Positions 26,897-34,885 of a stretch of DNA of 64,000 nt are shown piece by piece. The stretch is from AP-15 sp963788085 (GTDB lineage Bacteria; Pseudomonadota; Alphaproteobacteria; ATCC43930; CGMCC-115725), in contig CAWBFS010000007.1 in NCBI GenBank assembly GCA_963788085.1, positions 186,001 through 250,000 on the forward strand, read 5' to 3'. A program made the translations under genes and the position numbers. Every line of letters starts with the position of its first letter. Within the stretch, counting starts at the first letter, position 1. Below the pieces are notes generated by a model. It had not been told where the DNA came from and did not search any database. It worked only from the letters and a program-made list of their open reading frames with translations.

Positions 26897-27625
26897 ATGA
26901 CAAAGGCGGGCTCGCCGCGGGTTGCCCTGGCCCTTGACTCGGCGGGTTTGACCTGCTCGGTGGCCGTCAGTGTCGGCGAAGAAGTGGTCGCCAAGGCGCG
27001 TATCGATACGATGCACGGCCAAGCCGAAGCGCTGCTGCCATTGGTGGACAAGGCAATGCGCGAGGTCGGGCAGGTGCCCGCCGCACTCGACCTTGTTGTA
27101 GCGACCGTCGGCCCCGGCAGCTTTACCGGGATCCGCGCCGGGCTCGCGGCGGCGCGCGGAATAGCGCTGGCGACTGGCGCACGGCTAATCGGCGTCACCA
27201 GCTTTGACGCAGTTGCAGTCCGAGCCGCCCGGAGCGACTGCTCGGAAACGCGGTTTTTGCTCATCGCTCTCGAAAGCCGTCGCGAAGACCTCTACATCCA
27301 ATTCTTCGACTCGCATGGCGATGCGCTCCGCGACCCAGCGGCGATCATGCCGTCTCTGTTTCACGAAGCTGTGGCCGCGACCACCGGCGCGAACCCGTTG
27401 CTGGTTGCCGGCGACGCGGCGCAGCGTGCCGCCGCGGCGCTAGCGCAGCGCCGGGACACCGCTGTCCTCGAAGATTCGGCGCCCGACGCGGTCGGGACTC
27501 TGCTAGCCGGGCTTCGCCTGCTGCAGCTCGGCAGGGCGGTAGATTCTCCGCGCCCGCTCTATCTTCGTCTCCCCGACGTCACACTAGCTGAGATTCCGAA
27601 AAAGCCGAGCCGCGGCAGAACATGA
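26897..27625 (+). CDS. tsaB: tRNA threonylcarbamoyladenosine biosynthesis protein TsaB
   Basis: TsaB is the non-catalytic partner of TsaD in making t6A37 in ANN-decoding tRNAs. It has 242 residues with an ASKHA fold. The N-terminal LALDSAGLTCSVAV, the central MHGQAEALLPLVD and the family signature VATVGPGSFTGIRAGLAAARG are all clear. The C-terminal part is more divergent (PLYLRLPDVTLA). Its stop overlaps the rimI start by 4 bp (ATGA), the usual arrangement. It is intact. Confidence 0.93.
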   Translation: MTKAGSPRVALALDSAGLTCSVAVSVGEEVVAKARIDTMHGQAEALLPLVDKAMREVGQVPAALDLVVATVGPGSFTGIRAGLAAARGIALATGARLIGVTSFDAVAVRAARSDCSETRFLLIALESRREDLYIQFFDSHGDALRDPAAIMPSLFHEAVAATTGANPLLVAGDAAQRAAAALAQRRDTAVLEDSAPDAVGTLLAGLRLLQLGRAVDSPRPLYLRLPDVTLAEIPKKPSRGRT

Positions 27626-28092
27626 CCTCGCGCATCGAGCCGCTGCCGCGCGGCGCGGCTGGTCCGATATCCTTGCTCCACGGCGCGTGCTTTCCGGAGG
27701 ACCCGTGGGACGCCGGAGCGATCAAGCAGATAATGGAAATCCCAGGTTTTTTTGGCCGAGTTGGGTGGGCGGAAACTGCCCCGGTCGGGTTCGCGTTGGC
27801 TCTTGCGCTTGGTGAGGAAGCTGAAATCGTGTCGCTTGGCGTACTACCGGACCATCGGCGGTGTGGGATCGGTTCGGCTATTCTCGAGGCCGTGTGCGGC
27901 GAGGCCCGATCGCGGGGCGCCGAACGCGTCGTGCTCGAAACGGCATCGGACAACGCAGCGGCGCGCGCATTATACGCGGGGCGAGGTTTTACTGTCGTCG
28001 GACGTCGTCGAAATTACTACCGCCGAGCAGAACGGTTGGTGGATGCGCTCATATTGCGAGTGCAGCTTTCAACAGCCTCGCTGCCAACCTGA
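27622..28092 (+). CDS. rimI: Ribosomal-protein-alanine N-acetyltransferase-like GNAT (RimI)
   Basis: This GNAT-fold acetyltransferase is predicted to acetylate ribosomal protein bS18 at its N-terminal Ala. It has 156 residues. The HGACFPEDPWDAGAIKQIM start is typical of RimI. The acetyl-CoA loop is seen in VSLGVLPDHRRCGIGSAILE, followed by LETASDNAAARALYAGRGFT and VGRRRNYYR, both RimI-like. Coupling with tsaB supports the call, though other substrates are possible. A 155 bp gap to mucR follows. Confidence 0.88.
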   Translation: MTSRIEPLPRGAAGPISLLHGACFPEDPWDAGAIKQIMEIPGFFGRVGWAETAPVGFALALALGEEAEIVSLGVLPDHRRCGIGSAILEAVCGEARSRGAERVVLETASDNAAARALYAGRGFTVVGRRRNYYRRAERLVDALILRVQLSTASLPT

Positions 28093-28247
28093 GCTTGGCT
28101 TGGTCCTGACTTGCCCCTCAGTTTCTTTGGTTTCACCACGGATGTTCTTGAAGGCGCGGGAGTTTGAAGAAATCGTTCATTGAACCGATTGCTTCGCTGC
28201 CGATTGTTAATTATATTCGAAATCAAACTCACGGCGGGATCATTGTG

Positions 28248-28664
28248 ATGAACAACTCGGATCAGGGCAACGACTTGCTGACGTTAACGACGGAGATCGT
28301 GGCCGCCCACGTTTCCAACAATACCGTCGCGGTTGGTGATCTGCCCCAGCTGATCAACCAAGTATACAATTCCCTAGCCAACATCGGCAGTGTCCCGGCA
28401 ATGCCGGCAGAACGTCCCCAGCCTGCCGTTCCGGTCAAGAAATCTGTCAACCCGGATTACATCGTCTGCCTTGAAGACGGTAAGAAGCTCAAGATGCTGA
28501 AGCGGCATCTCAAGACCGCTTACAACATGACGCCCGAAGCCTATCGTGAGCGGTGGGGATTGAGTGCTGATTACCCGATGGTAGCGCCCAACTACGCTCG
28601 GCAGCGCTCGCGACTCGCCAAGGAAATCGGTCTGGGAACCCGTGCAAGGCGGTCTCGGGCCTGA
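28248..28664 (+). CDS. MucR/Ros family zinc-finger transcriptional regulator
   Basis: This is a global regulator of the MucR/Ros family, which in alphaproteobacteria binds AT-rich promoters of exopolysaccharide, motility and virulence genes. From MNNSDQGNDLLTLTTEIVAA (ATG at 28248) it has 138 residues. The conserved core reads VNPDYIVCLEDGKKLKMLKR and HLKTAYNMTPEAYRERWGL, then YPMVAPNYARQRSRLAKEIG. The zinc site is C-X2-D-X-type with His residues, where only the single Cys in DYIVCLEDG is kept. That is normal for the Ros/MucR subclass. The gene stands alone between rimI and fur. Confidence 0.95.
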   Translation: MNNSDQGNDLLTLTTEIVAAHVSNNTVAVGDLPQLINQVYNSLANIGSVPAMPAERPQPAVPVKKSVNPDYIVCLEDGKKLKMLKRHLKTAYNMTPEAYRERWGLSADYPMVAPNYARQRSRLAKEIGLGTRARRSRA

Positions 28665-28772
28665 AAATCGCGCGTGTGGTCTACGTCCAATGCGGCCTCA
28701 TCGGGTAAGTAGGCGCATCCGATGCTTTCGGATATAATATCGGTCGATGAGCCTCGCGATCACGGAGACGCG

Positions 28773-29204
28773 ATGACCTCACGGTTGGAGCAACTCTGTC
28801 TCGAGAAGGGTCTAAAGATGACCGAGCAGAGACGGGTGATTGCGCGGGTGCTGTCGGAATCCGCCGATCACCCCGATGTCGAACAGGTCTACCGACGCGC
28901 AACCGCGATTGATTCGCACATCAGCATTGCCACGGTTTACCGGACGGTGCGGTTGTTCGAAGAAGCGAGCATCATTGCCCGGCACGATTTTGGCGATGGC
29001 CGATCCCGCTATGAGGAAATGCCGAGCGCGCATCACGACCATCTCATCGACCTCCAGTCTGGTCGCGTGATCGAGTTTCGCAACGAGGATATCGAACGTC
29101 TACAGCAGATCGTCGCCGATGAACTTGGTTATGAGCTGGTCGGACATCGCCTCGAATTGTATGCGGTTCCACGTGGCGGCACGCCGAGATCCGATACGGA
29201 ATGA
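28773..29204 (+). CDS. fur: Ferric uptake regulator family protein (Fur)
   Basis: This is a metal-responsive repressor of the Fur family. From MTSRLEQLCLEKGLKMTEQR (ATG at 28773) it has 143 residues. The N-terminal winged helix includes RVIARVLSESADHPDVEQVY and ISIATVYRTVRLFEEASI. The metal-sensing segment reads YEEMPSAHHDHLIDLQSGRV, with clustered His. The C-terminal dimerisation domain follows. It lacks the C-terminal CXXC zinc pair of many Fur proteins, which is usual in alphaproteobacteria, where Fur may act as a manganese regulator (Mur). The stop overlaps the next gene's start (ATGA). Confidence 0.92.
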   Translation: MTSRLEQLCLEKGLKMTEQRRVIARVLSESADHPDVEQVYRRATAIDSHISIATVYRTVRLFEEASIIARHDFGDGRSRYEEMPSAHHDHLIDLQSGRVIEFRNEDIERLQQIVADELGYELVGHRLELYAVPRGGTPRSDTE

Positions 29205-30172
29205 CCGTTTCGCTGTCGTCTGAACGGTTGTCCATTCGGGCCGCCTCTGGCCAAGTTGCCGGCAACCGGCCATTACCCCAAACTGGACAAAGCCGGGTGA
29301 TCACCGGCAACATGGTCCAGCACCAGCAGCAATCCATCCCGCCGGTTGAGACAGCACTGCCGGCCGCAACGCGATTGCATCCGACGATCGTCGATATCCG
29401 GACCGGCCCGTTGCAGGTGCGCCTGGCGGAAACGCCGGCGGATATCGAAGCTGCGCAGGCGCTGCGGTATCGCATCTTTTATGAGCGGCTCGGTGCCCAG
29501 CCGCTGCCGGAAATGGCATCCCGACGCCGCGACGTCGACCAATTTGATAGTCATTGCGATCACCTCCTGGTTCTCGACCACAGCCGCGGCACCGGCAGGG
29601 TAGTCGGAACCTATCGGTTGATTCGGCGGGATACGGCAGCCCGCCTGGGTGGTTTCTATTCGGCCAAGGAATTCGACATTTCTTCTGTCGTGCTCCATGC
29701 CGGAGAGGTTCTCGAATTGGGCCGCTCGTGCGTCGATCCCGCTTATCGCAATCGGTCGGCCATGCAGCTATTGTGGAGCGGCATTGCTGCCTATGTCTTT
29801 CATTACGACGTCGTCCTGATGTTCGGCTGTGCGAGCCTGCCGGGTACCAATGTCGATGCTCTATCTATGCCGCTTTCATATCTGCATCGATATCATCTCG
29901 CACCTCCGGCGCTGCGGCCGCGCGCGCTCGCCGAGCGCTATGTCGAGATGTGCCGGCTCAGACCGTGCGCTATCGATGCAACTCAGGCAATGGCAGCCCT
30001 GCCTCCGTTGATCAAAGGATACCTGCGACTGGGCGGCTTTGTCGGTGATGGCGCCGTCGTCGACGAGCAGTTCAACACCACCGATGTCTGCATCGTGGTC
30101 AAAACCGATCTCGTGACCGAGAAGTATTCCCGCCACTACGAACGGCAGTCCAAAAATACATGGACCGCTTGA
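29201..30172 (+). CDS. olsB: GNAT acyltransferase, OlsB-like (ornithine lipid synthesis)
   Basis: This is a predicted ornithine N-acyltransferase of the OlsB type, which uses acyl-ACP to make lyso-ornithine lipid at the inner membrane. It has 323 residues. The first 65 are low-complexity and unlike the family. The core starts at GPLQVRLAETPADIEAAQAL and includes LRYRIFYERLGA, DQFDSHCDHLLVLD and VLELGRSCVDPAYRNRSAMQ, all hallmarks of the OlsB/hemolysin-like GNAT group. It overlaps fur by 4 bp and precedes the PlsC-type gene by 4 bp, the usual olsB-olsA order. Confidence 0.85.
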   Translation: MTVSLSSERLSIRAASGQVAGNRPLPQTGQSRVITGNMVQHQQQSIPPVETALPAATRLHPTIVDIRTGPLQVRLAETPADIEAAQALRYRIFYERLGAQPLPEMASRRRDVDQFDSHCDHLLVLDHSRGTGRVVGTYRLIRRDTAARLGGFYSAKEFDISSVVLHAGEVLELGRSCVDPAYRNRSAMQLLWSGIAAYVFHYDVVLMFGCASLPGTNVDALSMPLSYLHRYHLAPPALRPRALAERYVEMCRLRPCAIDATQAMAALPPLIKGYLRLGGFVGDGAVVDEQFNTTDVCIVVKTDLVTEKYSRHYERQSKNTWTA

Positions 30173-30176
30173 GGAC

Positions 30177-31043
30177 ATGGGTTCGCCGACGCTGAGGCTT
30201 GTTCGCCTCGCGCTCTATTTCGCTTGGACCGCCGGGCTGATGCCGGTTCAGTTGGTCGGTTTGGCCTTGCGGCGCCATTGGACGAGCACTCTGCCAGTCT
30301 TCTATCACCGCTGGTGCTGTCGGATCCTCGGATTTCGAATTCGAGTGATCGGCACACCGACAAGCGAGCGCCCGGTTTTATACGCGGCGAATCACATCTC
30401 CTACACCGACATTACGGTTCTCGGCTCGGTTATCCCCGGCTCCTTCATTGCCAAATCCGAGGTGGCTCGGTGGCCGTTCTTCGGCTGGCTCGCCAAGTTG
30501 CAGCGCAGTGTTTTTGTCGACCGCCGAGTGCGCAGCACCGTTGCCCAGCGGGAAGTGATCGGCAAGAGGCTGGCGGACGGTGATGCTCTGATCCTGTTTC
30601 CCGAAGGCACGAGCGGAGACGGCAATCGTGTGCGCCCGTTCAAGAGCGCATTGTTCGGCGCGGCTCAGCAGGGCGAGGGCATCCGCCCGGTGATCGTTCA
30701 GCCGGTTTCCCTCGCCTACACGCGCCTCGACGGAATACCGATCGGGCGGCTTTACCGGCCGTTGTTCGCGTGGTACGGCGCGCTCGACCTAGCGCCCCAT
30801 CTCTGGAGCATGGTGGGTCTCGGGACCGTCGAGGTCGTAATCGAATTTCATCCGCCGACCTTTCTTCGTGATTGCGGATCACGAAAGGCGCTGGCGGAAT
30901 ATTGTCATGCGCGGATTGCCGGAGGCGTTGCTGGGGCCCTTTTCGATCGGCCGCAGCCGATGCCGGAACCGCCGGATCCCGGCGTCCGCTCTTCATTTCG
31001 GGGGAAGCTTCCTGGGGCGATTCCCCACGCGGTGACAGGGTGA
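30177..31043 (+). CDS. olsA: 1-acyl-glycerol-3-phosphate-type acyltransferase, OlsA-like
   Basis: This PlsC-family O-acyltransferase is predicted to add the second acyl chain to lyso-ornithine lipid. It has 288 residues. The catalytic motif H-X4-D is ANHISYTDI (about residues 71-78), the second block is VFVDRRVRSTVAQREV, and the third is LILFPEGTSGDGNRV. An N-terminal hydrophobic segment anchors it. Its position directly after olsB supports OlsA over phospholipid PlsC, though a dual role is possible. The stop overlaps the miaB start (GTGA). Confidence 0.85.
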   Translation: MGSPTLRLVRLALYFAWTAGLMPVQLVGLALRRHWTSTLPVFYHRWCCRILGFRIRVIGTPTSERPVLYAANHISYTDITVLGSVIPGSFIAKSEVARWPFFGWLAKLQRSVFVDRRVRSTVAQREVIGKRLADGDALILFPEGTSGDGNRVRPFKSALFGAAQQGEGIRPVIVQPVSLAYTRLDGIPIGRLYRPLFAWYGALDLAPHLWSMVGLGTVEVVIEFHPPTFLRDCGSRKALAEYCHARIAGGVAGALFDRPQPMPEPPDPGVRSSFRGKLPGAIPHAVTG

Positions 31044-32428
31044 CGCAAACCGGCATTACCACAAGGACGGCACCGGACGTGGCAAAGAGCGTGTACATCA
31101 AGACTTATGGTTGTCAGATGAACGTCTATAACTCGGCGCGCATGGCCGAGCTTCTGGCGCCGCTCGGTTTTACGGTGACGCAGACAGCAAAGGACGCGGA
31201 TCTGGTAATCCTCAACACTTGCCACATTCGGGAAAAGGCCGCTGAAAAGGTCTATTCGGAACTCGGTAAAATTCGTCGCCTGAAAGGAGCGAAAGCCGAG
31301 CTCGGCGGCCGAATGATCGTGGCTGTCGCCGGCTGCGTGGCGCAAGCGGAAGGTGTTGAAATGATGAGGCGCGCGCCCTGCGTCGATCTCGTTTTCGGCC
31401 CGCAGAGCTATCATCGGCTGCCCGAATTGATTGCCCGCGTCCTGGGGGCGAGCGACACAGACGTACTCGATACGAGCTTTCCCGCGGAACCGAAGTTCGA
31501 TTTTCTGCCCGAGACCACGGGCCCACGGAGTGTTACGGCTTTTCTCACGGTGCAAGAGGGCTGCGATAAGTTTTGCAGCTTTTGCGTGGTCCCCTATACC
31601 CGCGGCGCGGAATACTCTCGTCCGGTGATGCAAGTGGTGGCCGAGGCGCGCCGTTTCGTGCGTGGCGGAGCGCGCGAGATCACCTTGCTGGGGCAAAACG
31701 TCAATGCTTACCACGGCGAAGGTCCCGACGGCAGAGAATGGCGACTGGGCGGACTGATCCGACGGCTGGCGGACCTGCCGGGTCTCGATCGGATCCGGTA
31801 TACGACCTCGCACCCGCGGGATATCGATGATGAGTTGATCGCGGCCCACCACGACGTGCCTCAGCTGATGCCGTTTCTGCATCTCCCGGTTCAGAGCGGC
31901 TCGGACCGCATCCTTGCCGCAATGAACCGTCGGCATACCGTTGCGGAATATCGTCGGATTGTCGAACGGCTTCGCTCGGCCCGCTCCGATCTTGCCCTTT
32001 CCACAGATCTGATCGTCGGCCATCCAGGCGAGAGCGATTTGGATCATCGGGCCACACTCGACCTTGTCGACGAGGTGCGCTTTGCTCAGGCCTTTTCGTT
32101 CAAATACTCGCCGCGGCCGGGCACGCCCGCGGCATCAGCGGCATACCAAATCCCTGACGACGTGAAGTCTCAGCGGCTCGCCGAGTTACAGCTGGTGTTG
32201 GCTGCCCAACAACGCGAGTTCAATGCAGCATGCATCGGCCGCACCTTGCCTGTGCTGTTGGAAAAGCCGGGCCGACACGAAGGACAGCTCGTTGGACGCA
32301 GCCCTTATCTGCAGAGCGTGCATGTCGCGGCGGCAGCGGAACGGACCGGCGACATCGTTTCGGCGCTGATCACGGCGGCGAGCGCCAACAGTCTTTCGGG
32401 CACGCTTGCAGAGGTGGCTAAGGCATGA
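31040..32428 (+). CDS. miaB: tRNA-2-methylthio-N6-dimethylallyladenosine synthase MiaB
   Basis: MiaB is a radical SAM methylthiotransferase that adds 2-methylthio to i6A37 of tRNA. From the GTG at 31040 it has 462 residues. The N-terminal UPF0004 domain carries three auxiliary-cluster cysteines, in KTYGCQMN, LNTCHIR and VAGCVAQAEG. The radical SAM motif is EGCDKFCSFCVVPYTRG (CX3CX2C). A C-terminal TRAM domain starts near LPVLLEKPGRHEGQLVG. A longer frame upstream overlaps olsA and is not family-like, so I chose the coupled GTG. It begins the conserved miaB-phoH-ybeY-corC-lnt run. Confidence 0.95.
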   Translation: MTQTGITTRTAPDVAKSVYIKTYGCQMNVYNSARMAELLAPLGFTVTQTAKDADLVILNTCHIREKAAEKVYSELGKIRRLKGAKAELGGRMIVAVAGCVAQAEGVEMMRRAPCVDLVFGPQSYHRLPELIARVLGASDTDVLDTSFPAEPKFDFLPETTGPRSVTAFLTVQEGCDKFCSFCVVPYTRGAEYSRPVMQVVAEARRFVRGGAREITLLGQNVNAYHGEGPDGREWRLGGLIRRLADLPGLDRIRYTTSHPRDIDDELIAAHHDVPQLMPFLHLPVQSGSDRILAAMNRRHTVAEYRRIVERLRSARSDLALSTDLIVGHPGESDLDHRATLDLVDEVRFAQAFSFKYSPRPGTPAASAAYQIPDDVKSQRLAELQLVLAAQQREFNAACIGRTLPVLLEKPGRHEGQLVGRSPYLQSVHVAAAAERTGDIVSALITAASANSLSGTLAEVAKA

Positions 32429-33432
32429 CTGAGCTGTCGCCCGCCACCGGTGAGTTTGCCGAGGGGCGCACCCAGCTCGAGTTCGACGACAACTTGCTCC
32501 TGCCCTTACTCTATGGCGAGCGCGATCAGCATCTCGACCGCATCGAGAGGCAGCTCGGCGTCTCGGTCGTCACGCGCGGCAACCGCCTGGCAATCTCGGG
32601 CCCAGCATCGGCCACCGAGGCGGCTCATCTCGCCCTATCTCAACTGTATGAGCGTCTGAAGCGGGGACAGGAGGTAAATCTGCCGGCGGTCGAGGCCGCT
32701 ATCCGGCTGGCGGAGGCCGAGCTCGGCGACAGGAGCCTAGACCTTTGGCGGGAAGACGCGGCGTTCCGCACCCGCAAGCGTCGCATCTCGGCGCGCTCGC
32801 CCGGCCAGGCGGCTTACATTAAGGCGATGCGTGACAACGAGTTGGTCTTCGGTTTGGGACCAGCCGGCACCGGCAAGACCTATCTTGCGGTTGCTGCAGC
32901 AGTCGATCTGCTGATGACCGGCCGAGTCGAGCGGATCATTCTATCTCGCCCCGCCGTTGAGGCTGGCGAACGGCTCGGTTTCTTGCCGGGCGACTTGCGC
33001 GAGAAGGTCGACCCTTATTTGCGGCCGATTTTCGACGCGCTCAACGACATGTTGCCGACGGACCAACTGGCGAGGCGCCTCGGCACCGGCGAGATCGAGG
33101 TGGCGCCGATCGCCTTTATGCGCGGGCGCACGTTATCGCACGCCTTTGTCATCCTCGACGAGGCGCAAAATACGTCCCCCGTGCAGATGAAGATGTTCCT
33201 GACACGGCTTGGAGAGGGATCGCGCATGGTTGTGACCGGCGATCCAACTCAGGTGGATCTGCCCGCGGGAGCGCGCTCGGGTCTGGCCGAGGCCCTCGAA
33301 ACCCTGAGCGGCGTCAACGGGATTGGCACGGTGCGGCTGACTGACCGGGATGTCGTGCGGCACGAACTCGTCACCCGCATCGTCCGCGCCTACGAAGCGC
33401 GCGAGAACGAGGCGGGGCCGGGCAAGTCCTGA
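32425..33432 (+). CDS. phoH: PhoH-like ATPase
   Basis: This PhoH-family P-loop ATPase is thought to act in RNA metabolism, often with YbeY. It has 335 residues. An N-terminal KH-like region (LDRIERQLGVSVVTRGNRLA) precedes the ATPase domain. Walker A is FGLGPAGTGKTYLAVAAAV and Walker B is HAFVILDEAQNTSPVQMKMF, then MVVTGDPTQVDLP. Starts and stops overlap with miaB upstream (4 bp) and ybeY downstream (1 bp), so it is part of one tightly coupled operon. It is intact. Confidence 0.94.
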   Translation: MTELSPATGEFAEGRTQLEFDDNLLLPLLYGERDQHLDRIERQLGVSVVTRGNRLAISGPASATEAAHLALSQLYERLKRGQEVNLPAVEAAIRLAEAELGDRSLDLWREDAAFRTRKRRISARSPGQAAYIKAMRDNELVFGLGPAGTGKTYLAVAAAVDLLMTGRVERIILSRPAVEAGERLGFLPGDLREKVDPYLRPIFDALNDMLPTDQLARRLGTGEIEVAPIAFMRGRTLSHAFVILDEAQNTSPVQMKMFLTRLGEGSRMVVTGDPTQVDLPAGARSGLAEALETLSGVNGIGTVRLTDRDVVRHELVTRIVRAYEARENEAGPGKS

Positions 33433-33971
33433 TGGACCCGGCCTGCACGATCGACGTCGCTGTCGCCTGCACCAGCTGGACCCGGCTATGTCCTCGCGCC
33501 GAAAGTCTCGCGCGCGGCGCTGCCGAACTTGCTCTGGCGCGTGGCACGATCACCTTGGGACTGGCATGGCAGGGCCCGGTCGAGCTCGGCATCACCCTCG
33601 GCGACGCTGCCAACCAGCAGCAGCTCAACCGCGAGTATTGCGGGCTGGATAAACCGACCAATGTGCTGGCGTTTCCGGTCTGGGAGCCAGGAACCCGGCT
33701 CCCTCCAGGCGCGCCGGTTCTGCTCGGCGATGTCGTGCTCGCCTTTGAAACGGCGGCGCAGGAAGCAGCCGAGCAGAAGAAGCCGATTGCCGACCATCTC
33801 GTCCATCTTACCGTGCATGGCGTGCTTCATCTCCTCGGCTACGATCACCTGTCGCAGGCCGACGCGGCGATCATGGAATCGCTCGAGAGGTCAATTTTGG
33901 CCGAGCTGGGAGTTCCGGATCCCTATCGAGAGACGATGTCGTCAATCGAACACGCGGCTGTTCAGCCATGA
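33432..33971 (+). CDS. ybeY: Endoribonuclease YbeY (rRNA maturation)
   Basis: YbeY is a zinc-dependent endoribonuclease needed for 16S rRNA 3'-end maturation and ribosome quality control. It has 179 residues. The metal site is the H-X3-H-X5-H motif in HLTVHGVLHLLGYDH. The LNREYCGLDKPTNVLAFPV stretch is also diagnostic. Its start overlaps the phoH stop by one base and its stop overlaps the corC start by 4 bp, a gene order shared widely in proteobacteria. It is intact. Confidence 0.94.
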   Translation: MDPACTIDVAVACTSWTRLCPRAESLARGAAELALARGTITLGLAWQGPVELGITLGDAANQQQLNREYCGLDKPTNVLAFPVWEPGTRLPPGAPVLLGDVVLAFETAAQEAAEQKKPIADHLVHLTVHGVLHLLGYDHLSQADAAIMESLERSILAELGVPDPYRETMSSIEHAAVQP

Positions 33972-34885
33972 GCGCCTCTGAGCCCCCAGGAAGTAACAGC
34001 CAGCCCGGGCACGATCGGTCCTTTCCCCGTCTTCGCAATCTTCTCCGCCTGATCCGCCGCCCGCGCAATGGCGAGAGTCTGCGCGAAACCCTCGATGAGA
34101 TGATCGAGGAGCCGGCCGCCGACGACGCCCATTCTCTGAGCGGCCACGAACGGCTGCTGATCGGTAATGTCCTCAAAGTCCATGACCAGACGGCCGCCGA
34201 CGTGATGGTGCCGCGCGTCGACATCGTGGCGCTCGATGCCGAGACGCCGTTCCCGGAAGTCGTAAAATGCATGGTCGAGCAGGGTCATTCGCGGGTTCCG
34301 GTGTATCGCGAGACCCTCGACGACGCGATCGGCTTCGTGCACGTGAAGGATGTGCTCGGCCCGGTCGCGGAGCGCCGCGAGACGAAGTTGGCTCCACTGC
34401 TGCGCAAAGTGCTGTTCGTTGCGCCGTCGGCGCCGATCCTCGATCTCCTCGTCCAGATGCGCCAGGCGCGAACCCATATTGCGATGGTGGTCGATGAGTT
34501 CGGCGGGATTGATGGACTGGTCACGATCGAGGACCTGATCGAGGAAATTGTCGGTGAGATCGAGGACGAGCACGATGTCGCCGGCGGCCCGAGCCTCGTC
34601 GAGCGCAGCGACGGGAGCTTGATCGCCGATGCCCGCACCCCGATAGAGGTGCTCGAGGAGCATGAAGGCGCTCGGTTGCGCCCCGACGGCGACCAGGAAG
34701 AGGTGGACACCCTGGGCGGGCTGGTCTCGAGTCTCGCCGGGCGTGTGCCCAAGCGCGGCGAAGTCATTGCTCACCCATTGGGCATCGAATTCGAGGTGCT
34801 CGATGCGGATCCGCGGAGGATCAAGCGCTTGCGCGTCCGTCGACCGCCAAGAGCGACCGGGGGAGGAGACGCTGCCGGTGCCTGA
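33968..34885 (+). CDS. CorC/HlyC-type CBS-domain protein
   Basis: This cytosolic CorC/HlyC family protein is associated with magnesium/cobalt efflux. It has 305 residues and no transmembrane part. A CBS pair spans about residues 75-200: VMVPRVDIVALDAETPFPEV and RVPVYRETLDDAIGFVHVKD, then HIAMVVDEFGGIDGLVTIED. A C-terminal CorC_HlyC domain follows (VDTLGGLVSSLAGRVPKRGE). It lies between ybeY and lnt with 4 bp and 8 bp overlaps. The role in cation transport is by family, not by residues seen here. Confidence 0.9.
   Translation: MSASEPPGSNSQPGHDRSFPRLRNLLRLIRRPRNGESLRETLDEMIEEPAADDAHSLSGHERLLIGNVLKVHDQTAADVMVPRVDIVALDAETPFPEVVKCMVEQGHSRVPVYRETLDDAIGFVHVKDVLGPVAERRETKLAPLLRKVLFVAPSAPILDLLVQMRQARTHIAMVVDEFGGIDGLVTIEDLIEEIVGEIEDEHDVAGGPSLVERSDGSLIADARTPIEVLEEHEGARLRPDGDQEEVDTLGGLVSSLAGRVPKRGEVIAHPLGIEFEVLDADPRRIKRLRVRRPPRATGGGDAAGA

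Noticed and set aside
30872..31039. Extended N-terminus for MiaB overlapping olsA
   Set aside because: The extra residues are not MiaB-like, and a GTG overlapping the olsA stop gives a normal start.
34662..34877. Longer Lnt start inside the CorC/HlyC gene
   Set aside because: The added residues are a shadow of the CorC domain; Lnt homology starts after the GTG at 34878.
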